Both the position numbers and the translations under genes were made by a program. Shown here piece after piece: positions 23,532-33,582 of a DNA stretch of 64,000 nucleotides. Source of the stretch: Cryoendolithus antarcticus (lineage: Eukaryota; Ascomycota; Dothideomycetes; Cladosporiales; Cladosporiaceae). The stretch spans positions 62,001 through 126,000 of the forward strand of contig NAJO01000018.1 of assembly GCA_002077065.1 (NCBI GenBank), written 5' to 3'. Each line of letters opens with the position of its first letter. Position 1 is the stretch's first letter. The notes under the pieces are model-generated. The model was not told the origin of the DNA and made no database searches. It was given only the letters and a program-made list of their open reading frames with translations.

Positions 23532-26008
23532 TGCTGGGCATCTTCGTCAGCGACAAGGGGGAACGGGTGCGGTGGACGGTGCTCCGCATCTCCAATCAAG
23601 CGGGAAGAAGGGAGATTGTCTTACCGTGATTTCTGTGAGGTGTAGGTGATTCGACTGAAGAGATTATCGGTCTCTGAGTGTACAGAGTCAGCCATGCCAC
23701 CTTTTCCAGGAGGCGATGGCCTCGATGCAAGACACGATCAAGAGTCTGCCGGCAACGTACTGACAGCTGCGGGATGGGAAGGAGATGTAGCAAAGTAGCT
23801 GTACTCACCGACTCGAAGGTGTGTGAGCTGCACTCGTGGTTGCCGGAGCGTAGAGCTGAAATGAGTGGCTGATTCGGTCGATTGCTGTCGATAGCTGGGC
23901 TGGAGCGAGGAGGGTAGTGCGAGGACTGTATGGTAATGAGTGGTCAACGGGCAATGCAAGAGAATGAAAAAGCAGTCGTTGCTGTTGTGTTGAGTGTATG
24001 AGTTGGAGGAGGAAGAAGAAGAAGAGGAAGGTTTTCCTTCGAAAAGAGGTAGTCTCGGTCAAGTCGGAGTCGAGGTTCAGGTGCAGTCGAAGTCGAGTCC
24101 AGCAGGAAGGAGCAGGTGCTAAATCAACAACTTTGAACGCACCTCACTGCTTGGCCAGCTATATCTGGCGATGGTGGAGAATACCGGCGGAAGGATGTCG
24201 ATGTCGTGCTTTGCAATGCGTGGGAAGTCTCAGGGAGTCGCCCTTTGAGGATATCGTGAGGCAGATGGTAATGCGGGTCAATAGAACAATATCTGGTAGT
24301 CAGTCGCGTAGGTACAGGCGTGAGATAGCTATGCCGGATTGAAATGATACAGTGGTCGACGGTCAACAAGTGCGTGTCGTGCGTACACGACAAGCCGCCG
24401 AGCAGGCAGATGGTCTTCCTTTTGATCTGCATCGCCATCGTAAAGCCTTGTCCGTCACAGTTACACGTCGCCTGAGCGTCATCTGGCAGCGCAGGTGATT
24501 GTGCTTAGCTGCTGCAGGGAGTACCATCTTTGTTCGATTGCGGAGCCCATGGTGCGCACACCGCTGTCTTGTGCTACCTTCGATCATCTGTCACAAACGC
24601 CGATGCGTTGTGAGGAGAATATCGAGGCAGTGGCCGCGATACAGTTACGTGTGCACCACCCATTATCTATTGATGGCTGGCCGCCGGCGTCTTCCGTGTT
24701 TGATATGTGAGGGTGCGAAAGTCAGCTATCCTGGTCAAAGGTCCGATCGTCCCTTCCCATTCTGTCGACCGTATGTCAATCTTAGCGGCAGGGCTGCATG
24801 CGCGTTTGATTCTTATGGAGCCGAGCAATAGACCTCGTACAAGTACAGTCGATATAGGAATCATCTGGAGTGACGACAAACCCATCGACTCGATGCGGAT
24901 ACGGTGTGCGTCGAGATCGATGCCGTGTTCTTTCACTCCACCGCCTAGGAGTATGCTAGTGCTTATCCGAACCAGCATCAACGAGCGTAAATACGGTTCC
25001 TGTCAAAGGCACCAAACTCTCAAAGACACGCTCAGTGGCCATCACCTTTCTCGGTCTTATCCCACAACAATACCTGCATCATGTGTTGTCGTTCATCTCG
25101 CAAGACAGGGAAACCCGGTCACGCAACCTGTAAGGAACCGCTCTCTCTGCACGCATGATCTTCCAGAAGCTCTCGATCTCACTTCCCCGTCTCCGTATCT
25201 CGCCTTCTGTGCTAGCAAGATCTCGCTCTCTTGTCGAACATCGTTCGATTCACTCGCTTCTGTCACTCCGTCGAGACTTCGTTCATGACTGACTTATTTC
25301 CATTGTTGGAGTGATCTGCAGCCTGCACATCGCGTACCTGACTTGCGCAAGTCATGCCACGAGGTTACTGCACCTCCTGCATCCCCATACTCAACGGCTA
25401 TCCGCAGCCACCTCCTCCCCGGTACTTGGACCGGCTCAAACGGGCTGGCAGCATGCTCAGTGGGGGTCTGAGATACATCGCTTGCCCACAGATGCGGCAT
25501 TGCGGTGATGGACAGAATCAATCGCCATCGGATGCTTTTACTTGAACAGGCAGGCGATTCGAGAACCCATGATGGATGCCGTCGAACTCTCTGGCCATCT
25601 TGTCTATCAACTGGGATTCCAACATCGACCTATCGATCACTCGCCCAGCAACAAACGGGCGAAAGCGTCGCAGATCGAGTAGCACTTATGCTGTGGCACA
25701 GCGCGGGAGTACAGGAAACACGGTGACAGGTTTGCAACACGTCGACAGCCGGGTTGCTGGGAGGCCTGGTGCGTGCGAGCCGGCGAAGCTCGGCTAGCAC
25801 ATGTGAAATGGGAGTGACTCAAGGTTGAGATGTACAGTAATGGCCGGCCAGCTTGTCGTCGAGTAATAGAGATGCTCGTAAATGCACTATGCGAGAAAGA
25901 TGAGAGATCTAATCCGAATGCGCTATATACAACTCCATCGCCAGCCCTGAAACGCAGATCTCGTCCCGCGGATCTCACCCTCCCCTCACCCATCTAGCCC
26001 AAGATCCT
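23532..26008. other. Long non-coding stretch: RRM gene leader plus gene-poor region
   Basis: The part to about 24.1 kb, just upstream of the RRM gene, is pyrimidine-rich on its coding strand and probably holds the promoter and a long 5' leader, perhaps with an intron. From about 24.1 to 26.0 kb I see no gene. The longest frame (24707-25288, +, 193 codons) has no domain, no low-complexity bias typical of local genes, and no supporting splice structure. Confidence 0.4.
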
Positions 26009-28146
26009 CTACGACCACACATCCTCCTGGTACTGATTGCTAGCCCTCATCCCCTTCACAATTTCCTCCGCCCGGCTCTTCGCCACACCCCTCTTCTCAC
26101 TAATGATCGTACCCATCAATTCGTTGACCTCTCGTGCCATTTGCGCCGCATCACCACAGACGTAGAAGTACGCCTTCTGCTCCAGCAACTCGTTGATCTC
26201 TTGAGCTCGCTCCTTGAGCTTGTGCTGTACGTAGACCTTGTTGGGTCCGTCGCGGGAGAAGGCGGTGATGAGCTCGAAGTTGTCGCCGAGATCGGCGCCC
26301 CATTGCTGCGAAGACGTTAGTATTAATGGTTGATGATTGGAATGAGATGTCGATGACTTACCTTCCACTCTTCCTCGTACATGAAGTCTTCCGTCTTCCT
26401 CCTGCAGCCGAAGAACAGTAGCGTCTTGCCGACGTTCTCGCCATTCTTGGCTTGCTGTGCTCGCTCCTGCACGAAAGCTCGGAACGGCGCTACACCTGTA
26501 CCTGGACCAACCATAATGACTGGCTTTGAAGGGTCTGAAGGAAGCTTGAAGTTCGAGTGGCGGACATGCACGGGCACGTGAATGCCATCGTACTTGTTTC
26601 GCGGTCCCATGATAGCGTAGTCGAGTCCATTAGGATCCGGGTGCGCATCGCCGTGTTGCTTCTGCTTGAGTGCGAGAAGATAGTTCGTCGTCACACCCTT
26701 CACCACGTGCGGTGCGCCGGGCACTTCGAAGGACTCGACGACGGCTGTGACAGTAATCTTCTTTGGCGAGACCAGTGAAGAGGATGAGATGGAGTAGTAG
26801 CGCGGTTGGATCTTGTTCAGGGCTTCGATGAAAAGCGAAAAGGGGACTTTCTCCCATGGCTCTCCGTTCGAGACCCACTCGAGGAATTGTGCAATGTTGA
26901 AGTTCTTGCTTGCGACTTTCTCGTGGAAGTAGTCTTTGTCGCCACCCATCTTCGTGATTTCGGTCTTGATGGCGTCTGTTGATGCGAATTGGGCAAGCTG
27001 GGACACGAATTGGCGGGAGACTGGGGCGCAGATCTCCATGTGGTATCGGATCGCTGCGTCATATGTTGTTGGCGATGGGAAAGGCACCTTTGCTGTGGCG
27101 TCAAGTCCCTTCACGCCGATGACTGTGTGCCGCTTGTCGAGGTGGTTGGTGATCCGCAGGAATCGATCGACCTCCTTGCCAGCATTCGTAGGCCAGACCG
27201 CAATGTGATCACCAGTTGTGTAGGACAAGTTCGAGCCAGAAACATCAATCTCCATGTGCAAGCAATTCCGCGTCTTATCATTGAACAGCTCCTTCGACTC
27301 AGAAATCGGTGCGATGTAAGGGTTGTGCGCGTTGTATGGTCCCTTGGACTGTCCCTCGAGATGGCTCTTGTTTGGCTCTCCCAGATACACAGTGTCATCA
27401 TCCGCGCTCAACTCAGGTTTCTCTGTCACCTCGAACACCGGCTCGTAGATCGCCTCTCTCTCTTCCAAGTTCAGCTCGTCAGACAGCGCGAGCCACATCG
27501 GCTCCTTCCAGGCCAGGAAATCCTCCTCCATCGTCCCAGCACCATCATCGCCCTCGCCTGCTGTGCCAATCCGCTTCGCGCCAAGACGATCGAAGTACTT
27601 GCTCACGTTCCGCACCATCGAGTTGTAGTGCTCGTACGTGTTGTTGCCCAGTCCGAACGCGACGTACTTCAGTGATTGCAACGGCTGCTCATCCGCCTTC
27701 TCACTGAAAGAAATCTCTTCACCACTGAAGAACTCGTAGAACTCGACTGCGTTGTCCGTCGGCTCGCCCTCGCCATACGTGGCGAGAACGAACATCGCCA
27801 CCTTGTCGTCGGGAAACTGGTCCAGGTTCTCGTAGTCGTACTCCTCCAAGTCCGCAGTCATAGTCTTGAGTCCGAATCTCGAGGAACCCTCCTTCGCTAA
27901 ACGCGAAGCGTAGTCCTCTGCCGTGCCTGTCTGCGAGCCGTAGAAAACCACGCAGTTCTTGCCCGACTCCTCCATCTTCTCGATGATGTTCCGCGACTTG
28001 CCCGCCTTGCTAGCATTGCCATTTGCGAATGATGAGGCGTACGGATCTTTCTGGACTGCCCAGTATGTGCCTTTGGTGAAGTAGGCTACCGTGCCCGCGA
28101 GGAGCACAACGAGCACAACGATATCGAGGGTGTCTAGTTGGGCCAT
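26009..28146 (-). CDS. cprA: NADPH-cytochrome P450 reductase
   Basis: Two exons (28146-26362 and 26305-26009, intron 56 bp) encode 693 residues, the usual length. An N-terminal membrane anchor (about residues 7-24) fixes the enzyme to the ER. The FMN-binding flavodoxin domain has FYGSQTGTAEDYASRLAKEG. The FAD domain has RYYSISSS. The NADPH domain has VGPGTGVAPFRAF and FFGCRRKTEDFMYEEEW, and the second exon supplies YFYVCGDAAQMAREV and the typical C-terminal EDVWS. The enzyme passes electrons from NADPH to P450s, including those of ergosterol synthesis, and to other haem acceptors. The splice join is exact: EEEWK continues into QWGADLGDNFE. No P450 gene is adjacent. Confidence 0.97.
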
Positions 28147-28985
28147 GATGGAGGGCTAGGCGATGCTAACGAGCGAGTGTGGTCGTGAAGTGACAATAGG
28201 AAAACAACAGCTGTGTATATCTGCCGCAAAGTGTCCAATGCTGCAGCTGAGTGGGATTGGGCCGTCCGTGGGCTGAGAAGAGGTGAGGCTTTTTGGGGCC
28301 CAGGCGTTCAGCTCGTTTATTCGTATGTTGGAAGTGAAGGCAGAGTTGACAGCGCTTCAATGGTGGACGAAATGACACGTTACAATGATGAAAGAAACGA
28401 GCGTACACGCACGATATTCGGGAGTCCGCTGCACGATTCTCGATATCTTTCGATGATGCCGATGCGCGCTTCCAGAAGCCCGTGGCGTGGGGTCTTCGAG
28501 TCTTCGGCTCGCTGCGCCGGGATCTCAACCACACAGATTGCCTTTTGCACGCTTTGGGGTTCCGCTTGGGTGATCGGATCGGAGGCGTTAGATGACAGGA
28601 TAATCTAATCTCATGGTGATTATGAGATGTAAGCGATGCCATTGTACGACTTGCACGAGATTGCATTGGATACTACATACCTAGTCACAGCAGTCAAAGC
28701 CACGTCTGCGATAGGTGCCTGACTCTCACATGGGGACTGTACGCGATACGCGACCGCGGGTGCACTTCCGCTGTAGTGCATTTACCATGTGGGAGGGCGG
28801 AGTGGATCCGTTGGAGTCTAAATTAGGACGATGAAGCGGACGATCCGACAAGCTCGATCGTGAATCCGCAGAGCCTTTTGCTAAAAGCGACATTTGCAAT
28901 TCCTCTACAGCGCGTTTCTGTACAAGCAACTCCACCAGGGTATAGTACTACAAGCGAAAATCCTCCTTTCCCATATGACCTCGCC
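28147..28985. other. Intergenic region, no gene seen
   Basis: It lies between the reductase 5' end and the 3' end of the next minus-strand gene. Frames on both strands are short and unsupported. Expected to contain the reductase promoter. Confidence 0.4.
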
Positions 28986-30563
28986 CTACAAGTCCGAATC
29001 CTCCTCCTCAGAAAACTGCCCCGGCACCTTGAGCCCCAGCCCAGTCTCTTCTGCAATCCTCACCAAAACGCTTCGCACATGACACACCACAATGGCCAGC
29101 GCCAGCGCATTCCAAACATCATAGTCCACCTGCGTTAGATCAAAGAACGCCATTGGCGTGATCTTACGGACTTCATCGTGTGGCGTGTAAGCCACTAACG
29201 CGACGATCGTGTATGAAGCGATGATGCCGTAGAGGGTGGGTGTGGGGTATGAGTACTGCACGCCTGCTTGTGAGATGGGCGAGGAGCGCTCAGAAGAGGG
29301 ATGCACGAGGAACGCTTCGCGGTAGCGGGTCGCGAGCTTCTCGAGGCGGTGAGTGGCGATTGTTTCGAGTGTGGCGTGGGGTGTGTCTGCTGGCTTGGCG
29401 ATGACAGTGAGGAGCGGGATCAAGGTGCGCTGCTCGAGTTGCGAGTCGCGCATTGCCCAGCGGAGGTACTCGCGCACGCGACGGAGGACTATGATCTCAG
29501 GGCGAGTCCGACAGCCTGCTAGTATTGCATCGCGGGCGTAGGAGGCGGTGTCGATCAAGCGGTTGAGTGCATTCTCGCTGTTGGCATGTAGTCCGCGGAC
29601 ACTGCTGATGGATGTGGTGTTGTCTGTGGCGAAGAGCGCATCTGGCAGATGGCGGAGGCTGTAGCGTAGCGCGCTCGGGAGAAGTGCCTCATGCCCTCGC
29701 ATCTTGATCTTTTGCACGAGTATGATGTGGTCATCGTCAAAGCCCGCTGCGCGAAGCTCTGCGTCGCTTACGCCAAGCGCTTCTTGTTGTGTTGGCAGCG
29801 AGGGAATCTTGTTGCGCTTCGGGGTGGAGTCGATGTAAGTGGCTTCGTCCACTACATTCGTGAGGTCGACGTCGACATCGGAGTCGTCGAGCTCGTCCAA
29901 GTCGCTTTCGTGGACGTGTACGTCACACAGCAGGCTGGAGATCTCGCTGTCGGTGTCGGGTGGTGGAATGTGTACACCGATCGCAGTCCTGACTCCATTC
30001 ATGACCTCCTCTGCATCGCCCACGTTCCCTTCCTCGACGCTGCTGTCATATAGCTCGTTGCCAACGCTGCTACCGTCGAGCTCATTCTCACCGTCGAAGC
30101 CTTCTCCTCTGACCTGAATGCCTTCACTGCTATCAAGATCCATCACCTGATCGCCCTCGTAGTCCTCACTGTCCATCCAAGTGTGCGCACGTGCTGCCAC
30201 GCCATGGTCATGTTGCCAAGCTCTGCTCCTGCTCTGTGTATCTAAGCTGTGCTCCTCGTCCACTTCCATCCTATCCTCCGACAAATCCTCTTCTCGTCGT
30301 AGCTTCAGGCCCCGAGTACCACTGATACTCGGGGTCTGCAGCTGGTGTGGCCCCCTGTCCTGGTCATCGACAAGCCAGGTGTCGACGCGGGCTGCGGGCG
30401 ACATGCTACGGCTACCTCTTGCGTACTCCTGGAACGATCTCTTGCGCGACTTGCGGGAAGGTTGCTTCGCGACTGGGGCGGACTCTGGTGTAGGCGACAG
30501 GCGTGTCTTGCTCGGCGAGACCAGTGCGACAATGCTATCAGACAGACGCTTGAACAGCGACAT
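28986..30563 (-). CDS. Acidic protein of unknown function with conserved-looking C-terminal helical domain
   Basis: A single exon of 525 residues from the ATG at 30563 (MSLFKRLSDSIVALVSPSK). The frame continues 30 codons further upstream, but that extension looks like translated leader. The N-terminal third is basic and Ser/Pro-rich (KQPSRKSRKRSFQ, a possible nuclear signal). The middle, about residues 110-250, is strongly acidic, rich in Asp/Glu/Ser. The last about 260 residues look folded and helical (for example LVQKIKMRGHEALLPSALRY and IVVLRRVREYLRWAM-like text) and contain one or two hydrophobic helices near the end (YGIIASYTIVALVAY, ALALAIVVCHV) that could be membrane-associated. I do not recognise the family. 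Confidence 0.72.
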   Translation of the reverse strand: MSLFKRLSDSIVALVSPSKTRLSPTPESAPVAKQPSRKSRKRSFQEYARGSRSMSPAARVDTWLVDDQDRGPHQLQTPSISGTRGLKLRREEDLSEDRMEVDEEHSLDTQSRSRAWQHDHGVAARAHTWMDSEDYEGDQVMDLDSSEGIQVRGEGFDGENELDGSSVGNELYDSSVEEGNVGDAEEVMNGVRTAIGVHIPPPDTDSEISSLLCDVHVHESDLDELDDSDVDVDLTNVVDEATYIDSTPKRNKIPSLPTQQEALGVSDAELRAAGFDDDHIILVQKIKMRGHEALLPSALRYSLRHLPDALFATDNTTSISSVRGLHANSENALNRLIDTASYARDAILAGCRTRPEIIVLRRVREYLRWAMRDSQLEQRTLIPLLTVIAKPADTPHATLETIATHRLEKLATRYREAFLVHPSSERSSPISQAGVQYSYPTPTLYGIIASYTIVALVAYTPHDEVRKITPMAFFDLTQVDYDVWNALALAIVVCHVRSVLVRIAEETGLGLKVPGQFSEEEDSDL

Positions 30564-31036
30564 GGCGCGTCGGCTGGGCAAGCTTGAATGGTGGCACGGG
30601 GGAGGAAGTCTGCTGGTGAGTATTGTGTTCTGTAGATGCCCTCCAGGCTGCAATGCGCTTCTCGACGATCTTTCTCGAAGTGCAGTGAAGCATTGGTCTG
30701 CGCACGTGAAGACAAAGGAAGCTGACTTTTCCTACCAAAAGCGGTGCAGCAGATCAGGACTACAATCTGCCGGAAGCAGGCGTTCGGGACTTCAGGTTCG
30801 AGTAATCGTCCGGTACTACAACAACGTGAGCGCGCTGCCTACGAAGTAGTCAGGAAGGGATCTGGTTGCGTTTAGTGCACTAAGCCTAGTTCGAAGCGTC
30901 TGTGCACTCGAGATCGACATGGCTGCGGGATGTGACAACGGTCGTGCATATTGTATGTTCCACAGGGCTGACTAACTGCCGAGAGCGTGTCCGCACATGC
31001 AGAGTGCTACACCTCTCTCACAGGCGACCGACCACC
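30564..31036. other. Shared upstream region of two divergent genes
   Basis: A 473-bp interval between the start of the acidic unknown gene (-) and the start of the SUMO-protease gene (+). The plus-strand frame is open from 30902, but the best start context (CACCATGA) is at 31037. No specific promoter motif was established. Confidence 0.35.
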
Positions 31037-32857
31037 ATGAACGACACTCGCAGTGCGCACTATAAGCGCACAGCCGACTTTACCGATACTGAGAGAGCTT
31101 TGTCGCGTGGAGAGACCAAAGTGTCTGTCTCAGAACGGCTGTGGCCCGCTGGCTTCTTCAGTCTCGTGAAGGGCCTCGCAGGTTACGCAGTACATGCCAC
31201 ACAGTCGAGCCACGGAGCCACGGAGAGTGATATCGTCCACCATGAAGCCACAATAGCATCAGTGGACACATCTGGCGGCAAGCGTCGTGCAGTTGAGAAA
31301 CTGCAGGAGACGATCGGATCCCCGTCACGCACACAACTGAACCACGTCGCAAAGGCCACCGTGAAAGCCCGAGTAAGCGCGAACTCACGCTCTCGAATCC
31401 ATCAGTTCGGCCGTACGGCGATGAAGCCTGCCGCGAAGCGAGACGAGCTCCCGAAGCCCATAAGTGGCATGGCGAACGCCAGCTTCAGTGAGTGGAACCG
31501 AGACCCGGACTGCCCCCGCCTCATGTCCTCTCATCCAGTCGGCTCCCGTGGTCATCGCAAGGACCATCGAGCATGGCAGGAAGCAGTCAAGATCTGGCGG
31601 GACACGCCACGCAATCCAATCGAGGATAAGATCAAGGACTGGACTTACAATCAAGTCAACTTTGTGCGCAAGGAAAAGAAAATGGAGGTGAAGGAGCAAT
31701 CGCAGGCAGCCACAGCGCAGTGTGCAATGGAGGACATGTTGGAGCGAGAGGAGGAAATGGCGATGGAGAGGCGGAGCGAGAAGCTTGTGCGAAAGGGCCA
31801 GAAGCTGACCAATAGCTTGCCGAACGGGTCGGACGTCTCTCTCAAGGGGGCCAGCATCGTTATCACGCCCCCACCATCTCGCCCTGCGAGTTCTCACGGC
31901 GACGATATCAGAGCCGCCGACCTCACGAAGCGCCTGGATGCGTTTACGCTCAGAGCGCAGTGTGCCTTGTCAGCGGTGGATAAGGCGAAAGAACGAAGGG
32001 TGCAATCTGGTCTATCATCGGCCGCGAAGGCGAAGACTGCGAGTATACAGCTCGCAGTAAACGAGCTTGAGCCATCATTCAAGTCCACGGGGAGTGTCAG
32101 ATCCGAGCGCACTACAAGCAGCAAGCAGGGAGACTCGATCATCGATGACGTCTCCGTCGAAGCGATGACGGAGCTTCGAACGAAGCTCGCGAACAACAGG
32201 CCCAACAACACGATCAACACGATTGGCGGATTTGTCCTGAAGCGCAGTACATACGATCGCGTCCTGTCGACAGTCGATGGTACTGGTTCTTGGCTTGATG
32301 ACGAGGCAGTGAACGCCTGGTTTCGTTGCCTTGTTGACGCGAATAACGAGGGTTGGGCGAAGGGGTCGGGTAGAGCTGCTCCTTACGCGACATTCAACAC
32401 GGCTTGGTACAAGACCGTGGCGGAGAAAGGGGTGCAAGGCATCAAGACGTGGGGTCGTCGCCAGGGGATCGATGGCCCGAAGCTCTTGGACTGCGAAAGT
32501 CTCTTCTTACCAATCAATACTGGCGCCCATTGGACACTATTGATCATAAACGGCAAAGCGCGTACGTACGAGTACCTGGATTCTCTGTCCGGGAGCAGCG
32601 ACCGCGCCTTCAAGATCACAAAGGAGTATCTCGCAATGCACCTTGGTCCGGAGTACAAAGTACAAGAGTGGAACGCGCTTCATCGATCGCGTAGCCGTCA
32701 ACAGTCGAACATGAGCGATTGTGGCGTGTTTACGTGCTTCAACGGGCTCGCATCAGCGCGTAACGTCAATTACAATCGACTATACCCAGGCGCAATGGGA
32801 CAAGCACGTGAGATGATGGCCATTGTGTTGAACAATGGAGGCTTCGCTGGCTTATGA
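31037..32857 (+). CDS. Ulp1-family SUMO protease (peptidase C48)
   Basis: A single exon of 606 residues from ATG 31037; the frame opens at 30902, but this ATG has the better context. The C-terminal about 210 residues are a Ulp1 catalytic domain: the substrate-groove motif GSWLDDEAVNAWF, the loop KTWGRRQGID, then His498 in GAHWTLLI, Asp515 in YLDSLSG, Gln556 in QSNMSDCGVF and the nucleophile Cys562. The complete His-Asp-Gln-Cys set implies an active enzyme that processes SUMO or removes it from proteins. The N-terminal about 400 residues are not conserved to my eye and include a charged helical segment (around residues 200-270) that may target it. Whether it is the main Ulp1, normally at nuclear pores, or a second protease cannot be told from the sequence. 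No flanking transposon features were seen, although C48 domains also occur in mobile elements. Confidence 0.87.
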   Translation: MNDTRSAHYKRTADFTDTERALSRGETKVSVSERLWPAGFFSLVKGLAGYAVHATQSSHGATESDIVHHEATIASVDTSGGKRRAVEKLQETIGSPSRTQLNHVAKATVKARVSANSRSRIHQFGRTAMKPAAKRDELPKPISGMANASFSEWNRDPDCPRLMSSHPVGSRGHRKDHRAWQEAVKIWRDTPRNPIEDKIKDWTYNQVNFVRKEKKMEVKEQSQAATAQCAMEDMLEREEEMAMERRSEKLVRKGQKLTNSLPNGSDVSLKGASIVITPPPSRPASSHGDDIRAADLTKRLDAFTLRAQCALSAVDKAKERRVQSGLSSAAKAKTASIQLAVNELEPSFKSTGSVRSERTTSSKQGDSIIDDVSVEAMTELRTKLANNRPNNTINTIGGFVLKRSTYDRVLSTVDGTGSWLDDEAVNAWFRCLVDANNEGWAKGSGRAAPYATFNTAWYKTVAEKGVQGIKTWGRRQGIDGPKLLDCESLFLPINTGAHWTLLIINGKARTYEYLDSLSGSSDRAFKITKEYLAMHLGPEYKVQEWNALHRSRSRQQSNMSDCGVFTCFNGLASARNVNYNRLYPGAMGQAREMMAIVLNNGGFAGL

Positions 32858-33582
32858 TGCAACAACGACGATACCCACGACGACACACGACTGAATGGAG
32901 TCTCGGAAGATACCCGCAGCGGCGACTGCATTGTCTTGTTTTGGGCGTTTTTGAACCTAGAATAGCGCGTATCGATGGTGTGAACGACTTCCTTCCTCAC
33001 TGCCACCTCCCTTTATCTCTCGTGATCATTACACACTCTAATGCTGTCTCTCAACGACACACTGGTACGAAATCTACTTTCGCAGACAGACTTATATGAG
33101 CACAACCGACGAGTCAATCCACCGGAGAAGCTGAGATGACAAGTCATACCTGTGTTTCTCACCCGTGCTGTTGTACAACATATCACCATCGCAGCTAAGC
33201 GTATCTGAGCATAACGAAACACTCGTTCATCTGACTCCGTTCCCACTAGCTACATGCCTCGTCTCGAGAATACAGCGTCGTGCAATCTCGTCACCACGCC
33301 CTGGCCTGCAGTAGCACATTTGAGAAGGTGGATCATACTATACCCCTGTCCAAGGTTCGGCCCTCCAACGGCGCGGCCAAGTTAGCGTGCCTCCAAACCG
33401 ATCATCGTTCGTGAATTGTAGAAGTGAAAGAAGGTGCATTCGTTGGATCATTTGATCGCGGGCTTCAGTGAAGTATGCCGGGCGAGTTGCTGCGCTCACT
33501 CACAATCCAGGACTCCTTCGGCAAAGCGAGGTCCAGACTCTCGAACTTCTTCACGCCGTTACTCATCGTATCACCCACCGAC
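32858..33582. other. Intergenic region upstream of SYF1, no gene seen
   Basis: Holds the 3' flank of the protease gene and the SYF1 promoter. The SYF1 frame is open from an upstream ATG at 33475, so 33475-33582 could be 5' coding sequence instead of leader. Confidence 0.35.

Noticed and set aside
24707..25288. 193-codon plus-strand frame in the gene-poor region
   Set aside because: No recognisable motif or coding-like composition; an opposite-strand frame of similar quality overlaps it.
31037..32857. The Ulp1 gene as part of a transposon
   Set aside because: No terminal inverted repeats, transposase or helicase frames, or target-site duplications seen around it.
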